A DNA stretch of 64,000 nucleotides from Chitinophaga nivalis (GCF_025989125.1 NZ_JAPDNR010000001.1:2276301-2340300); one strand, 5' to 3'; positions 29,001 through 37,426 are shown, counted from the first letter of the stretch. Translations and numbers: made by a program. Notes: generated by a model from the letters alone, not told the origin.

Positions 29001-32000
29001 GGATTGAATATGTTCCTTGTAAGGTAGCGCTGAAGGAACTGATGGCTGCAAACAAACAATCTCACTTTCTTCATCCGGAGAAAGCCTTCGAGCTGTATAG
29101 AAATGAGCATGATTATAAGAATACGTCCGTTGATAGTGCAAGGAAATTTGCGCAGGATGCATTAGTGAATGAATATAAAAAGAATTGCAAGAGTTATGTA
29201 CAGGCCTGGATTAATCAATTAAAGACCTGTGACGCTTATAAAAATGATTTAAATAATATTACGGATACGCTGAAAATGATCTGCCTGGAAGGTGCAGATC
29301 AGGATCATACTTTCGGCGCCAGTTCTGTAAAGCCTTCCAGCACCTTTAAATACAAAAGCTTTGATGAATTCCTGAGTAGTTATAACCGGAATAAAGGCAT
29401 TGCGACATCGGCAATGTGTAATAACAGTTTAATTACCTTACCGGCGCCTTACAACCGGCAACCGGCCTATGCGGATAAAGAAACCTTTACCAAACCATCT
29501 GATTGCGAATGCGAAAAAATCAGTAACCTGAAAAGGGAGTATACGGCAAACAAAAGCTCCGCGTTGGAAACATTCTCGGCCTACCTGTTGCGGGCAAGAA
29601 AGATCAAGGTTACCCAGGAGGTGCTGGATCTGTTGCAGGGTGCCTGTAATCCATATGGTAGCTGTACCTATCTGGAAAAGGCCGTGCCTATTCCGGCGGC
29701 ATTACAGTGTTACACAGATAACTGTGTTACCTGCAAGGTGGCCGACAGTCTTTATAATCAATATAAAGCCCTGTATCCAACGTTGTTGCCAAAGTATCCG
29801 GCGCCAGATACCACGCAGCAACAAATCAACCGACTGTTTACGAATTACATGAACAGCCGGTTAGGTATTAATAAGGATGGTAATGAATACCTGCAGTTTT
29901 TGTCGGGATGTAATGCGAGCAGTATGGCCAGTACCGGCCCTGAATGCCAGACAAAACAGTCTGCCACTGCCTATGATGTGAACAGCGGTACAGGAGGACG
30001 GTCAACCTTTTATGGCATGGATATCAACGATATCCTGCGTACGCCGGATGGTGGTTTTCTGATGGCAGGTTCTTGCCGTAATATAAACTCGACAAGGAGA
30101 GACAAGGGCTATATCTTAAAAACAGATAGTGTTGGTAATGCACAGTGGGGACGCTCCTATGATGCCGGAGATGGAGAAGAATACTTCAATAAAATAAAAG
30201 CGACCTATGATGGTGGTTACATTCTGGCAGGACGCAGCTCTTCGAAGCTGGAACTAAATATCAGTAGCCCCTGGGCAGGACTGATTGTAAAGATCCGGGC
30301 GGATGGTACTGTTCATTGGAGTCGGGTAGTGAGTGCCGGAAGTACAAATGGGGAAGATATACGTGATGTTGTCGCTTTGAATGGCGGCGGTTTTGCCTAT
30401 GCCGGTAGCCATAATTTGCAAAGTGGTGTCGATGTGGATTGGCTGATGGGGGTATTGGAGGATAATGGCGTGCCACGATGGGCCAAAAAGTTTGGTACCA
30501 GTTCTAACGCTGAAATGGGATATAACCTGATACAGAAACCTGACCAAAATCTGCTGCTGGCGGGTTTACTATATTATAAAGGCCTGTTCAGCCCTGCTTT
30601 GGTGAGCGTGGATGTCGCTACAGGTAGTACCATCAGTAAAACACATTATTACAGGGAACAAAAAAATGGCAACGTCCTGCATAATGATATTGTGGGTGTT
30701 TATAGAATATTGGGAGGATATCGTCTGGTGATGATGCAGTCAGATAATATCGACGGTGCTCACAGAGAGGCGGTTGTATTGGATTTAAATGATGCGGGTT
30801 ATGTGTTGTCCGGTATTGGTTTGCCACATGAGGCAGGTGCGAATTTAAGTAGCCTGGTGGTTACACCAACTTTGGATCGTGGTTTGTTAATGGCCCCACA
30901 TTATACCGGTTCTCTTATTAACAATCAGATTTATCGTTTGAATAGCAATAAAAGACTGGTTGTCGGCACCGGTAAACAGGGGGCCCCCTTCCCAGGAGAC
31001 CGGATCACCGGCCTAGCGATCAACCCGGATGGTACCATTGTTACTTCCTGTATCATGGGAATGCCGGCATTTGCGCGCTACACGGCAGCCGCAAAATCTA
31101 CCTGTAACAATGTTGCCTTAAGTCTGGATAATATTGGGGCGGAGTATATCCGTAATACCAATACAGGGACTGAGGTGAACAACATGTTAAGTAGTATTGT
31201 CATGCCTGCGTTTCTGGTAGTAGATAGCAGCTTACCCAAAAATATCGTGCGGGGTTGTGGTATCACGACCTGTAATCCACCTGTTAATAGTGGTCCGTTA
31301 TTATGCAGTACACCGGTTATATTCGAAGATGCCGGCACGAGCGAGGTTAGTCCATGTAATGACAAAGAGGTATTTGCCGTTAATACAGGTACTGCCTACT
31401 ATAATAACTACAAAGATTCATTAGATAACAGCTTCGAAAAAGATTACCTGGACGCCTGCATCAAAGCGGTAGACCAGGAACGTTTCACGATGAAGCGGCT
31501 GGTAGGAGAATACCAGTATACCCTCTACTATTACGATCAGGCAGGTAACCTGGTGAAAACCATTCCACCGAAAGGAGTTGTCATAGATCGTAGTCCGGTA
31601 TGGCTGGATGCGGTGAAAGCTGCCCGTGCAGCCAATACCGCTAAACTGCCACAACATACGCTGGCTACCCAGTACCGGTATAACTCCCTCAACCAGGTAG
31701 TGATACAAACATCACCGGATGGAGGTACTACCCGTTTCTGGTATGATCGCCTGGGACGCCTGTCCGCTTCCCAGAATGAACAGCAGGCTCCATCTGCCTA
31801 TAGCTATACGCTATACGATGACCTGGGCCGTATCACTGAAGTCGGAGAAATCCGCACGACGGAAATGATGAACGACGACATCAGCCGCAGCGCCGTAAAA
31901 CTGCAGCAGTGGATTGTGAATGCCGGCAAAGCCCGTACGCAGATTACCCGTACCGTTTACGACTCGCCATATACACCTTGCGCCATACTGATGTATGGCA

Positions 32001-34750
32001 ACAACGTTCGCAACAGGGTCGCCTATAGTGTTGTATATGATAACATCACAGCTGCTGATACTGCCGGTTATATCAGCGGTACCTTCTATAGCTATGATAT
32101 CCACGGGAACGTAGATACATTGTTGCAGGACTTTAAAGTGGGTGCCATGGACAAATGGGTGAACCGCTTTAAACGTATCACCTATGATTATGACCTCATC
32201 AGCGGAAAAGTAAACCAGGTCAATTATCAACCCGGTAACAAAGATGCCGTCTACCACCGCTACAGCTATGATGCAGAAAACCGTATCACCAACGTAGAAA
32301 CAAGCTATGACAGCATTTACTGGGAAAAAGATGCCTTCTACCAATACTATAAACATGGTCCATTAGCCAGAGCTGTTATCGGGCAGCAACAGGTACAGGG
32401 TATCGATTATGCCTATACGTTGCAAGGCTGGCTGAAAGGTGTCAACAGTAGCACAGCCACCAGCAATTTCGATATGGGCAGTGACGGGAAATCCGGTGCT
32501 ACAGTTGCCACCGACGCCTATGGTTTTACCTTGCATTACTCCGGCGACAAGGAATACCGGCCGGTAAATGCAGCGATGAAGCCATTTGCGGCGATTGGTA
32601 CTGCTACTGCTTTCAAACCGTTGTATAACGGCAACATTGCAGCTATGAGCAACCAACTGCCAGCTATCGGAGAGCCACTCCTCTATATGTACAGTTATGA
32701 TGTACTGAACCGGCTGGTAGGCATGGATGCCCACCGTAATTTCAACACCACCACCAATACCTGGACACCTACCGGTATCAATGATTTCCGGGAACGTATC
32801 GCTTATGATGGCAACGGGAACATTTTAAAATACCTGCGCCACGGTAACAACACCTTCGCCGGCAAACCGCTGGTGATGGACAGCTTAACTTACAACTACG
32901 AAGCCAGAAACAACCGGTTGAACTACATCCAGGATGCCGTTAATAACGGTGACTATGGCGCGGATATTGACCGGCAGTCTGCCAATAACTACGTGTATGA
33001 TAAAATCGGTAACATCATCCGCGATAGGGCTTCCGGCATCGACTCCATCGCCTGGACGGTATATGGTAAGATCAGACAAATCCGTAAAAGCAACGGTACC
33101 GTCATCGACTATACGTACGATGTAGCCGGTAATCGTATCAGCAAGTCCGTTAACGGCGTCAAAACCTGGTATGTCAGAGATGCTACCGGCAACGTTATGG
33201 GCGTATATGCGGTAGATGATAAAACTGTTCAAAAAGATGGCTGGGCTACCCTGGTAGAATCCCACCTGTATGGTAGCAGCCGGCTCGGTATGAGTACCCG
33301 CCAGGTAGTGGCGGATACCTTTCCTGTTCCTATTGTAGATACTGTCGGTATTAAGGGCGGCTATAACCTTGCCTTCATCAGAGGTAATAAAACCTTTGAA
33401 CTCAGTAATCACCTGGGTAACGTATTAGCTACCGTATCCGATCGCAAACGTCCTGTTTCTACAAACGGCACCACCATCGACCACTACGATCCGGTTATCA
33501 CCAGTACCCAGGAATACTATCCTTTTGGCTCGCTGATGCCAGGCCGCGGTGGCTACCTGGGACAAGGCGGCTGGTCTTCCGGTGGCGAAACCGTGAACGG
33601 TTATCCGGTACCGACCTCCTTAACGGTCAATAGCCGCAGCAATAACCAACCACCAGAATATGTTGCTTCTGAATACATTGAATTTATACCAGGTTTTGAT
33701 AGTAATAATGAGGCATTTGATGCTTATATTGCAGATGGGAATTATACTGGCGGAGCAGGGAGTGGGAGTGCGGTTAATGGAACTTCTGGTTATAGGTATG
33801 GGTTTAATGGGAAGGAGAATGATGCGGAGGTGAAGGGTGATGGAAATCAGCAGGATTATGGGATGAGGATATATGATCCGAGAGTGGGGAGGTTTTTGAG
33901 TGTGGATCCGATTACTAAGCAGTATCCTGAATTAACGCCGTATCAGTTTGCAAGTAATAGCCCTGTTCTTGGAGTCGATTTCGATGGTTTGGAATTTCTT
34001 AATTATAATGATCAACCAAGATTTCTTAAGATAAAAGGTGGGCAAGTGAATTTATCAACTTTTTCAGCGACGGGGGCTGCGGCTGTAGTTGTTGGAAAAG
34101 CAGCTACGGAACTAGGAGGGAAAATGGCAGTGAATTCTGCAGGTAAACTTGTGGTGATACAAAGTAGTAGATCTCTTTTAGGAGGAGTGCTTTTAACTGT
34201 AGCATTGACTTTGTTGCCGCAAAAAATGGGTAATCCTGAAGGTAGCCCAGCATGGATAGAGGCAAGGAAAATAAAAATTTCAAGCTCATTTAAGAGTTAT
34301 GTAGATGATGTCGGAGAGACCTATACTGCTATTCGGACAGATGAGGCATTGAGGCGCATATCAAGTAGAAGTATACTACAAACTGAAGTTTGGGCAGCTG
34401 ATAAAAAAGATCAGGAGGTTATATTGTATAGGGGGGTACATGCTAAGCATGACGACTTACCCAATGCTAAGCGTGGTATGGCCGTTCCTTGGGGATTAAA
34501 AGGGGGACACAATGACCCAATTAGACATAATGAAGATCAAAACTTCAGTATATTTACTTCTTGGACTATATCTGAGAAAGAGGCAATTAAATGGGCTAAT
34601 GAGCGTGGATCAGGAGGGGTACTATTGAAGAAGTCGTTTAAGATTTCACGGGTTGTTCCTTCTCCTGATCGATTTGATGAAAAAGAAGTACTCGTTCCTG
34701 GCATAGTAACAGGAGCAGCAGTTTTACCACCAAAATTACCGGCCAAATGA
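26009..34750 (+). CDS. RHS-repeat polymorphic toxin with C-terminal ADP-ribosyltransferase-like domain
   Basis: 2913 residues. Order of parts: signal peptide (1-22); Fn3-like domain (about 197-281); DUF6443-like segment (about 291-361, VVQYFDGSLRNRQTV, YDYQGRPAVQV); a Cys-rich stretch (about 580-1315); repeated blades (about 1328-1688, PDGGFLMAGS, YDGGYILAGR, NGGGFAYAGS) that look like a beta-propeller; RHS/YD repeats (about 1830-2490); RHS core (about 2594-2661, YRYGFNGKEND, DYGMRIYDPRVGRFLSVDP); then the variable toxin tip. The tip carries R2808 (LYRGV), T2850-S2851 (FTSWT) and E2891-x-E2893 (DEKEVL), the R-S-E pattern of ADP-ribosyltransferases. Codon use changes near 33655, just before the core. 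The stop overlaps the immunity start by ATGA. Confidence 0.88.
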   Translation: MYRILKNIIIPVLLLVSALATAQTGITLKNRLEGSSNQLVANASITVLDSVYIGANQNKLVLPYPVKNIVTFRVNEYAKAFLPNAFNATINVLIKYKYRDAGGTVKESTIPRTLKVDSDTAKAYQARSSFVFSNCQEVTVTVQNITVSVPGAIAALVLENEMSIQPTYKLDAVADAVRNVKDAIPVNTDGTDERAITWNAVTGADEYDLEWAYVDSSVISSYQNNASLIFTNNASRVTVKGTQYRIPLLYDNGGVLYYRVRAVLARGKKARWNTIWSNEVAGVTLNGYAFPGHQRKLNWQSSVSFAEDGKRKAVVQYFDGSLRNRQTVTKDNVTDTTVIAETYYDYQGRPAVQVMPAPSLSNIIRYTRNFNTGLNNVEYDKDNYDRLTNINTSLSVHANPLDSASGASMYYSSRNPKSNDEIHRFVPAASGYPLTETEYTQDNTGRISRQSGVGPDHQLGSGHETKYSYGDVSQSELDIIFGTEAGDQSHYFRNTVTDANGQVSVSYVDMHGRTVATALAGSPDNAGLADLSDRKLDTVESEISGAGKKNTWDELVAVSRKTEQVDTRNTYDFRYLFTPPVLRRKPCVGDTATVCYAGMYELVITITDNVNNQLLPNGVPYVKTIKNYTPGSIVPNCNPTPIQVNFSLELKKGTYEITKTLRVSREGMEYYRDNIYRKRNACKTLEQFIQQQRDAYSGIGCATDCQACLTSIGTYPVYRDNYLQRAGLTAATDSVTYKEEITRAYAKAVENCDVLCNKATLADDLRNAMLADVTAPSGQYADLADDSTGQSFLYRSKGEEPVYTRGDIFYVDELGRPDSAYDATRNAYVVPQLLSAAQFSENFKPSWAEALLQFHPEYCKWKEYEKYRSSFEWDKRFAAIDTYSEALAAGYLNPTLMAGYTGKYGGVPANVDPFTTAAGNNFKGLVESVMNTYKDGLSIWTLAFSSTLCLAQDVNCMQSFSKPLDINTSAYCTGDLNMVWRNFRELYLSLKRNYIQTRIEYVPCKVALKELMAANKQSHFLHPEKAFELYRNEHDYKNTSVDSARKFAQDALVNEYKKNCKSYVQAWINQLKTCDAYKNDLNNITDTLKMICLEGADQDHTFGASSVKPSSTFKYKSFDEFLSSYNRNKGIATSAMCNNSLITLPAPYNRQPAYADKETFTKPSDCECEKISNLKREYTANKSSALETFSAYLLRARKIKVTQEVLDLLQGACNPYGSCTYLEKAVPIPAALQCYTDNCVTCKVADSLYNQYKALYPTLLPKYPAPDTTQQQINRLFTNYMNSRLGINKDGNEYLQFLSGCNASSMASTGPECQTKQSATAYDVNSGTGGRSTFYGMDINDILRTPDGGFLMAGSCRNINSTRRDKGYILKTDSVGNAQWGRSYDAGDGEEYFNKIKATYDGGYILAGRSSSKLELNISSPWAGLIVKIRADGTVHWSRVVSAGSTNGEDIRDVVALNGGGFAYAGSHNLQSGVDVDWLMGVLEDNGVPRWAKKFGTSSNAEMGYNLIQKPDQNLLLAGLLYYKGLFSPALVSVDVATGSTISKTHYYREQKNGNVLHNDIVGVYRILGGYRLVMMQSDNIDGAHREAVVLDLNDAGYVLSGIGLPHEAGANLSSLVVTPTLDRGLLMAPHYTGSLINNQIYRLNSNKRLVVGTGKQGAPFPGDRITGLAINPDGTIVTSCIMGMPAFARYTAAAKSTCNNVALSLDNIGAEYIRNTNTGTEVNNMLSSIVMPAFLVVDSSLPKNIVRGCGITTCNPPVNSGPLLCSTPVIFEDAGTSEVSPCNDKEVFAVNTGTAYYNNYKDSLDNSFEKDYLDACIKAVDQERFTMKRLVGEYQYTLYYYDQAGNLVKTIPPKGVVIDRSPVWLDAVKAARAANTAKLPQHTLATQYRYNSLNQVVIQTSPDGGTTRFWYDRLGRLSASQNEQQAPSAYSYTLYDDLGRITEVGEIRTTEMMNDDISRSAVKLQQWIVNAGKARTQITRTVYDSPYTPCAILMYGNNVRNRVAYSVVYDNITAADTAGYISGTFYSYDIHGNVDTLLQDFKVGAMDKWVNRFKRITYDYDLISGKVNQVNYQPGNKDAVYHRYSYDAENRITNVETSYDSIYWEKDAFYQYYKHGPLARAVIGQQQVQGIDYAYTLQGWLKGVNSSTATSNFDMGSDGKSGATVATDAYGFTLHYSGDKEYRPVNAAMKPFAAIGTATAFKPLYNGNIAAMSNQLPAIGEPLLYMYSYDVLNRLVGMDAHRNFNTTTNTWTPTGINDFRERIAYDGNGNILKYLRHGNNTFAGKPLVMDSLTYNYEARNNRLNYIQDAVNNGDYGADIDRQSANNYVYDKIGNIIRDRASGIDSIAWTVYGKIRQIRKSNGTVIDYTYDVAGNRISKSVNGVKTWYVRDATGNVMGVYAVDDKTVQKDGWATLVESHLYGSSRLGMSTRQVVADTFPVPIVDTVGIKGGYNLAFIRGNKTFELSNHLGNVLATVSDRKRPVSTNGTTIDHYDPVITSTQEYYPFGSLMPGRGGYLGQGGWSSGGETVNGYPVPTSLTVNSRSNNQPPEYVASEYIEFIPGFDSNNEAFDAYIADGNYTGGAGSGSAVNGTSGYRYGFNGKENDAEVKGDGNQQDYGMRIYDPRVGRFLSVDPITKQYPELTPYQFASNSPVLGVDFDGLEFLNYNDQPRFLKIKGGQVNLSTFSATGAAAVVVGKAATELGGKMAVNSAGKLVVIQSSRSLLGGVLLTVALTLLPQKMGNPEGSPAWIEARKIKISSSFKSYVDDVGETYTAIRTDEALRRISSRSILQTEVWAADKKDQEVILYRGVHAKHDDLPNAKRGMAVPWGLKGGHNDPIRHNEDQNFSIFTSWTISEKEAIKWANERGSGGVLLKKSFKISRVVPSPDRFDEKEVLVPGIVTGAAVLPPKLPAK
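33991..34747 (+). other. Variable toxin tip: hydrophobic segment plus ART-like domain
   Basis: This is the polymorphic C-terminus after the conserved RHS core end (GVDFDGLEF). A hydrophobic stretch at about residues 2721-2737 (SLLGGVLLTVALTLLP) precedes the catalytic-like domain (about 2745-2900). The three ART signature positions (R2808, T2850/S2851, E2891/E2893) have normal spacing for a bacterial mono-ADP-ribosyltransferase that transfers ADP-ribose from NAD to a target. The target cannot be read from sequence. Confidence 0.65.
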
Positions 34751-35082
34751 TAGATGAAGTAAGATTATTGCAAATTAGAAACCTGCTTGCATTAAGCAAT
34801 AAGAATTTAGAGAAGAAATTTTTTATTAATTACAACTCTTTGGAGTATCATTGGTTTGAAATAGAACGAGACCAGTTTTTATTTGTCTTTAAACGAAGGT
34901 TAAAAAATAGTGAGATGAAAAAAGAGACTATAAGAGGGCTAAAACAAATCATCTCTTCTTTTGAGTTGTCAGGAGATGAGTTGATTTCATCGAATACGAT
35001 ATCCACAGGTGATTCTGATTTAATAATTTACTCAAATATTAACATCACAGTGTTATTTGGAGTATTAGAATTTGAACATTGA
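34747..35082 (+). CDS. Predicted immunity protein for the ART-like toxin
   Basis: 111 residues, no signal peptide, so a cytoplasmic protein. It starts on the A of the toxin's last codon (ATGA overlap), the usual coupling in toxin/immunity pairs. It is acidic/aromatic with helical N-terminal half (MIDEVRLLQIRNLLALSNK) and beta-rich C-terminus (DLIIYSNINITVLFGVLEFEH). I do not recognise a Pfam immunity family. A paralogue about 72 % identical (80 of 111 by eye) lies at 39137-39472. Immunity role follows from position, not from a known fold. Confidence 0.7.
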   Translation: MIDEVRLLQIRNLLALSNKNLEKKFFINYNSLEYHWFEIERDQFLFVFKRRLKNSEMKKETIRGLKQIISSFELSGDELISSNTISTGDSDLIIYSNINITVLFGVLEFEH

Positions 35083-35147
35083 ATTATGTATTTAAGCATT
35101 ATTGAGGGAAATTTATTTAATTGAAAATATTGCTGAACTCTAAATTG

Positions 35148-35183
35148 AAAAGAGGTTATCTTCAAAGTAAGATAACCTCTTTT
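35148..35183 (+). terminator. Terminator of toxin/immunity transcript
   Basis: A perfect 15-bp stem (35148-35162 with 35169-35183) with a 6-base loop and T-rich 3' arm. It lies 65 bases past the immunity stop and ends the RHS operon. Confidence 0.8.
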
Positions 35184-35470
35184 GGCAAGCAATAATAGTT
35201 GGGGTATGTATAGTATAATCCCTGCCGCAGAAAATAAATAAGGAAATAACTTACTATTTTGTAGAAGTTAAATTTAGAGTAGGAGAGGTGTGATTATTGG
35301 TGATAAAGTAGAAATAGTCAGTAAAGTTAAAGGTTATGATATCTGCTTTGAAAGGCTAAGAGAGTATTCTTAGATCTTCTCTTAAAATAGTAACGTTTTT
35401 ACTAATTTTTTCCCGTCATTTTTAGCTTTTTGATGTGTCGATAGTAATTGAATTTTATTACTGGATGGCC
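35184..35470. other. AT-rich stretch without recognisable gene
   Basis: About 290 bases with many stops in all frames. Apart from the RHS-core-like relic that follows it, I see no gene, tRNA or clear repeat. It may be decayed coding sequence of an older toxin cassette. Confidence 0.3.
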
Positions 35471-35649
35471 TATAGATATGGATTAAAGGGACGGAGAATT
35501 ATAATGAAGTGGGAAGGAGACGGATTTTGATATGTATTCAGGTTTCGGTTTTTTGCAATTACTATAATAACATTAGGTAAACAGCAGTTCCTGAAGGACA
35601 AAAAGGTGATAAAACTGTAACTGCCAATAACGATAAAGAGGTACTATGA
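35471..35649 (+). pseudogene. Relic of an RHS core plus toxin tail
   Basis: At 35471-35553 the DNA aligns with the intact RHS core (33790 onward): TATAGATATGGATTAAAGGG corresponds to codons for YRYGFNG, followed by frameshifted equivalents of KENDNEVKGDG and DYGFRF. From 35581 a frame reads AVPEGQKGDKTV and ends NDKEVL, then TGA at 35647-35649. This stop overlaps the next start as ATGA, exactly as in the intact toxin. The toxin domain between core and tail is missing. Confidence 0.55.
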
Positions 35650-36029
35650 AAATGAAAAATATGATAATATTTAGAGTTGTGATAGCATTATCATTTTGGT
35701 GTTTTGTCGGATGTAGGGACTCTTCATCTGATGGTGTAGTTTTGGCTGAAGAATATTGTAATTGCATGGAAAGTAATCATGCTAATGTTGATTATTATAA
35801 TGCGAGAATTTTATGTGATAGTAAATTTGCTATAGAGAATAGATACTTTAGGATTAATTATATTGAATCACTTTATGGAAATGGATATATGGGGACTTTA
35901 GATAAAAAGACCGTAGATAGTGTTAATGAATTTACTTATAGATTTACAATGTATGTGAGTAAACACTGCCCCTCGGTATATAACTCAGATTCTATAAGGA
36001 ATGAATATTTGAAGAAATTGAGAAAATAA
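35646..36029 (+). CDS. Small lipoprotein, probable orphan immunity protein
   Basis: 127 residues with a lipoprotein signal (ALSFWCFVGC, lipidated Cys at about residue 23). The mature part has an EEYCNCM motif and two further cysteines. No known family recognised. A membrane-anchored periplasmic immunity protein would guard against a toxin that acts in the periplasm or membrane. It overlaps a toxin-tail relic by ATGA and is followed directly by its own terminator. Confidence 0.55.
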   Translation: MKMKNMIIFRVVIALSFWCFVGCRDSSSDGVVLAEEYCNCMESNHANVDYYNARILCDSKFAIENRYFRINYIESLYGNGYMGTLDKKTVDSVNEFTYRFTMYVSKHCPSVYNSDSIRNEYLKKLRK

Positions 36030-36037
36030 TTGTATTA

Positions 36038-36070
36038 ATATAAAACCCGATCGTAGATCGGGTTTTATAT
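36038..36070 (+). terminator. Terminator after lipoprotein gene
   Basis: A perfect 15-bp stem (36038-36052 with 36056-36070), 3-base loop GTA, 9 bases after the stop codon, with a T-rich 3' arm. Confidence 0.8.
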
Positions 36071-36160
36071 TCGGATAGTACCTTCTTAATATTTAAAATC
36101 AGATATAATCAATGCCCCTTATGTTCAATCTCATGTTCAATCACAATCACATTAATCTTT

Positions 36161-36727
36161 ATGAATTTACAATTTACTATCCAAACATGTGGTTATATAA
36201 CAGCAGAGTTTGAAATGACTGATAGAAAAATTAAAATTGGTCACAGTTCTACATATGGTGATAAATTCCAAGAATTGTTGAATGGTCTTTTTATTATTTA
36301 TAATAGTAGTAAAGAGGGCGATAGTGATTTTTTTTCATATACTTTTGAGGTTAAATGGTATGATGACCGTGTTAATTACTCTTGGATTCTTACATCTACA
36401 GCATTAGGTTCAGAAATAGAGATTAAAATTCATGAGCTATCACCAGTTGATCCATGTTACAATGTTGAGCTATTAAAATCGCATATCTCGTTTAAAGATT
36501 TATTTAATGCTATATATCTTTCATTAAACAGAATGTTGAAGGATTTTGGGTTTATTGGATATAAAAATAATTGGGACGTTGGGGATTTTCCAGTATATGA
36601 ATATCTCAAATTGAAATCAGATAAATACAATTTGAAATTGTATAAAGAAGATGGTATAGAGAGTGATGATTGGAAGAGTAAGATATCGATAGAAGATGAA
36701 ATGAATCTTGTTTTACTTGATCAATGA
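36161..36727 (+). CDS. Hypothetical protein, possible orphan immunity protein
   Basis: 188 residues, no signal peptide. The sequence is beta-rich at the start (MNLQFTIQTCGYITAEFEMTDRKIKIGHSS) and helical later (SFKDLFNAIYLSLNRMLKDFGFIGYKNNW), acidic overall. I do not recognise the family. AT-rich codon use, size and location among toxin relics suggest an immunity gene carried with a past cassette. No toxin-tail relic is evident just upstream. Confidence 0.5.
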   Translation: MNLQFTIQTCGYITAEFEMTDRKIKIGHSSTYGDKFQELLNGLFIIYNSSKEGDSDFFSYTFEVKWYDDRVNYSWILTSTALGSEIEIKIHELSPVDPCYNVELLKSHISFKDLFNAIYLSLNRMLKDFGFIGYKNNWDVGDFPVYEYLKLKSDKYNLKLYKEDGIESDDWKSKISIEDEMNLVLLDQ

Positions 36728-36766
36728 TCTTATCGTTACAAAGAAAAATATGATTTAGTATAGTTG

Positions 36767-36916
36767 ATGGATGAGGCGATGGTATTTGAAATGATGATTT
36801 TGTATGGGTTTAATGAGGTAGAAAATGATGTGGATCTGAATGATAGAGAATGGGGAACTAGTGCTGAGTCAGAAACTATATGTAAGACATACATAGTGTC
36901 TTGCTTGTCAATGTAA
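36767..36916 (+). pseudogene. Short ORF with RHS-core-like segment
   Basis: A 49-codon frame whose middle reads YGFNEVENDVD. At DNA level 36803-36834 matches the intact core codons for YGFNGKEND at about 26 of 32 positions. It stops 21 bases before the next lipoprotein gene. Probably a decayed RHS core, although the match is short enough that chance cannot be excluded. Confidence 0.35.
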
Positions 36917-36937
36917 AGTGGAGATAATAAGCCAAAA

Positions 36938-37327
36938 ATGCATAAGGTGAATTGTAGTCAAATATCGTTGTTTGGGTGTGTATTCCTAGTATCATGTCTA
37001 GATCCTTTTCTAGAAAAAAGAAAACATATAGTTGATGATTATTATTTGTTGAGAAGTGACGAGAGGCGTACCCTCTTTTCCAAAGATGTCGGAGGGAATA
37101 ACTCTTTAACATTACTTGAAAAAGAGGTAATAGAAGTGGTTTACTTGGACTCAGTAATATATTTGAAAGCGATAAGTAATTTTAATGCTATAGATACGAC
37201 ATATTACCTTTATCATATAGATACCTCATTAGAGCCGTCTATATCATCAAGGGTATTGTACGAAGAGATGAGATTGAAAATATCCGACGTTAAGGGAAGG
37301 ATAGTAGATGGCCTTAATTTACAATAA
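36938..37327 (+). CDS. Small lipoprotein, probable orphan immunity protein
   Basis: 129 residues with a short lipoprotein signal (ISLFGCVFLVSC, Cys about residue 20). The mature part is charged and contains TTYYLYHIDTS. No family recognised. It is followed by a strong terminator and preceded by an RHS-core-like relic, the same arrangement as 35646-36029. Confidence 0.5.
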   Translation: MHKVNCSQISLFGCVFLVSCLDPFLEKRKHIVDDYYLLRSDERRTLFSKDVGGNNSLTLLEKEVIEVVYLDSVIYLKAISNFNAIDTTYYLYHIDTSLEPSISSRVLYEEMRLKISDVKGRIVDGLNLQ

Positions 37328-37426
37328 ATTTTATGCTTACTACAGAGTGGCAAACATTCCAATAATTTTCTTTAAAGTAGGGGGAATTATGAATCTATTA
37401 ATTAACTTTAAACGTATTAATAGTTT

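Noticed and set aside
36071..36160. Minus-strand frame ending VIVIEHEIEHKGH before a stop
   Set aside because: Made of short direct repeats (ATTGAACAT), too short and without an identifiable parent gene.
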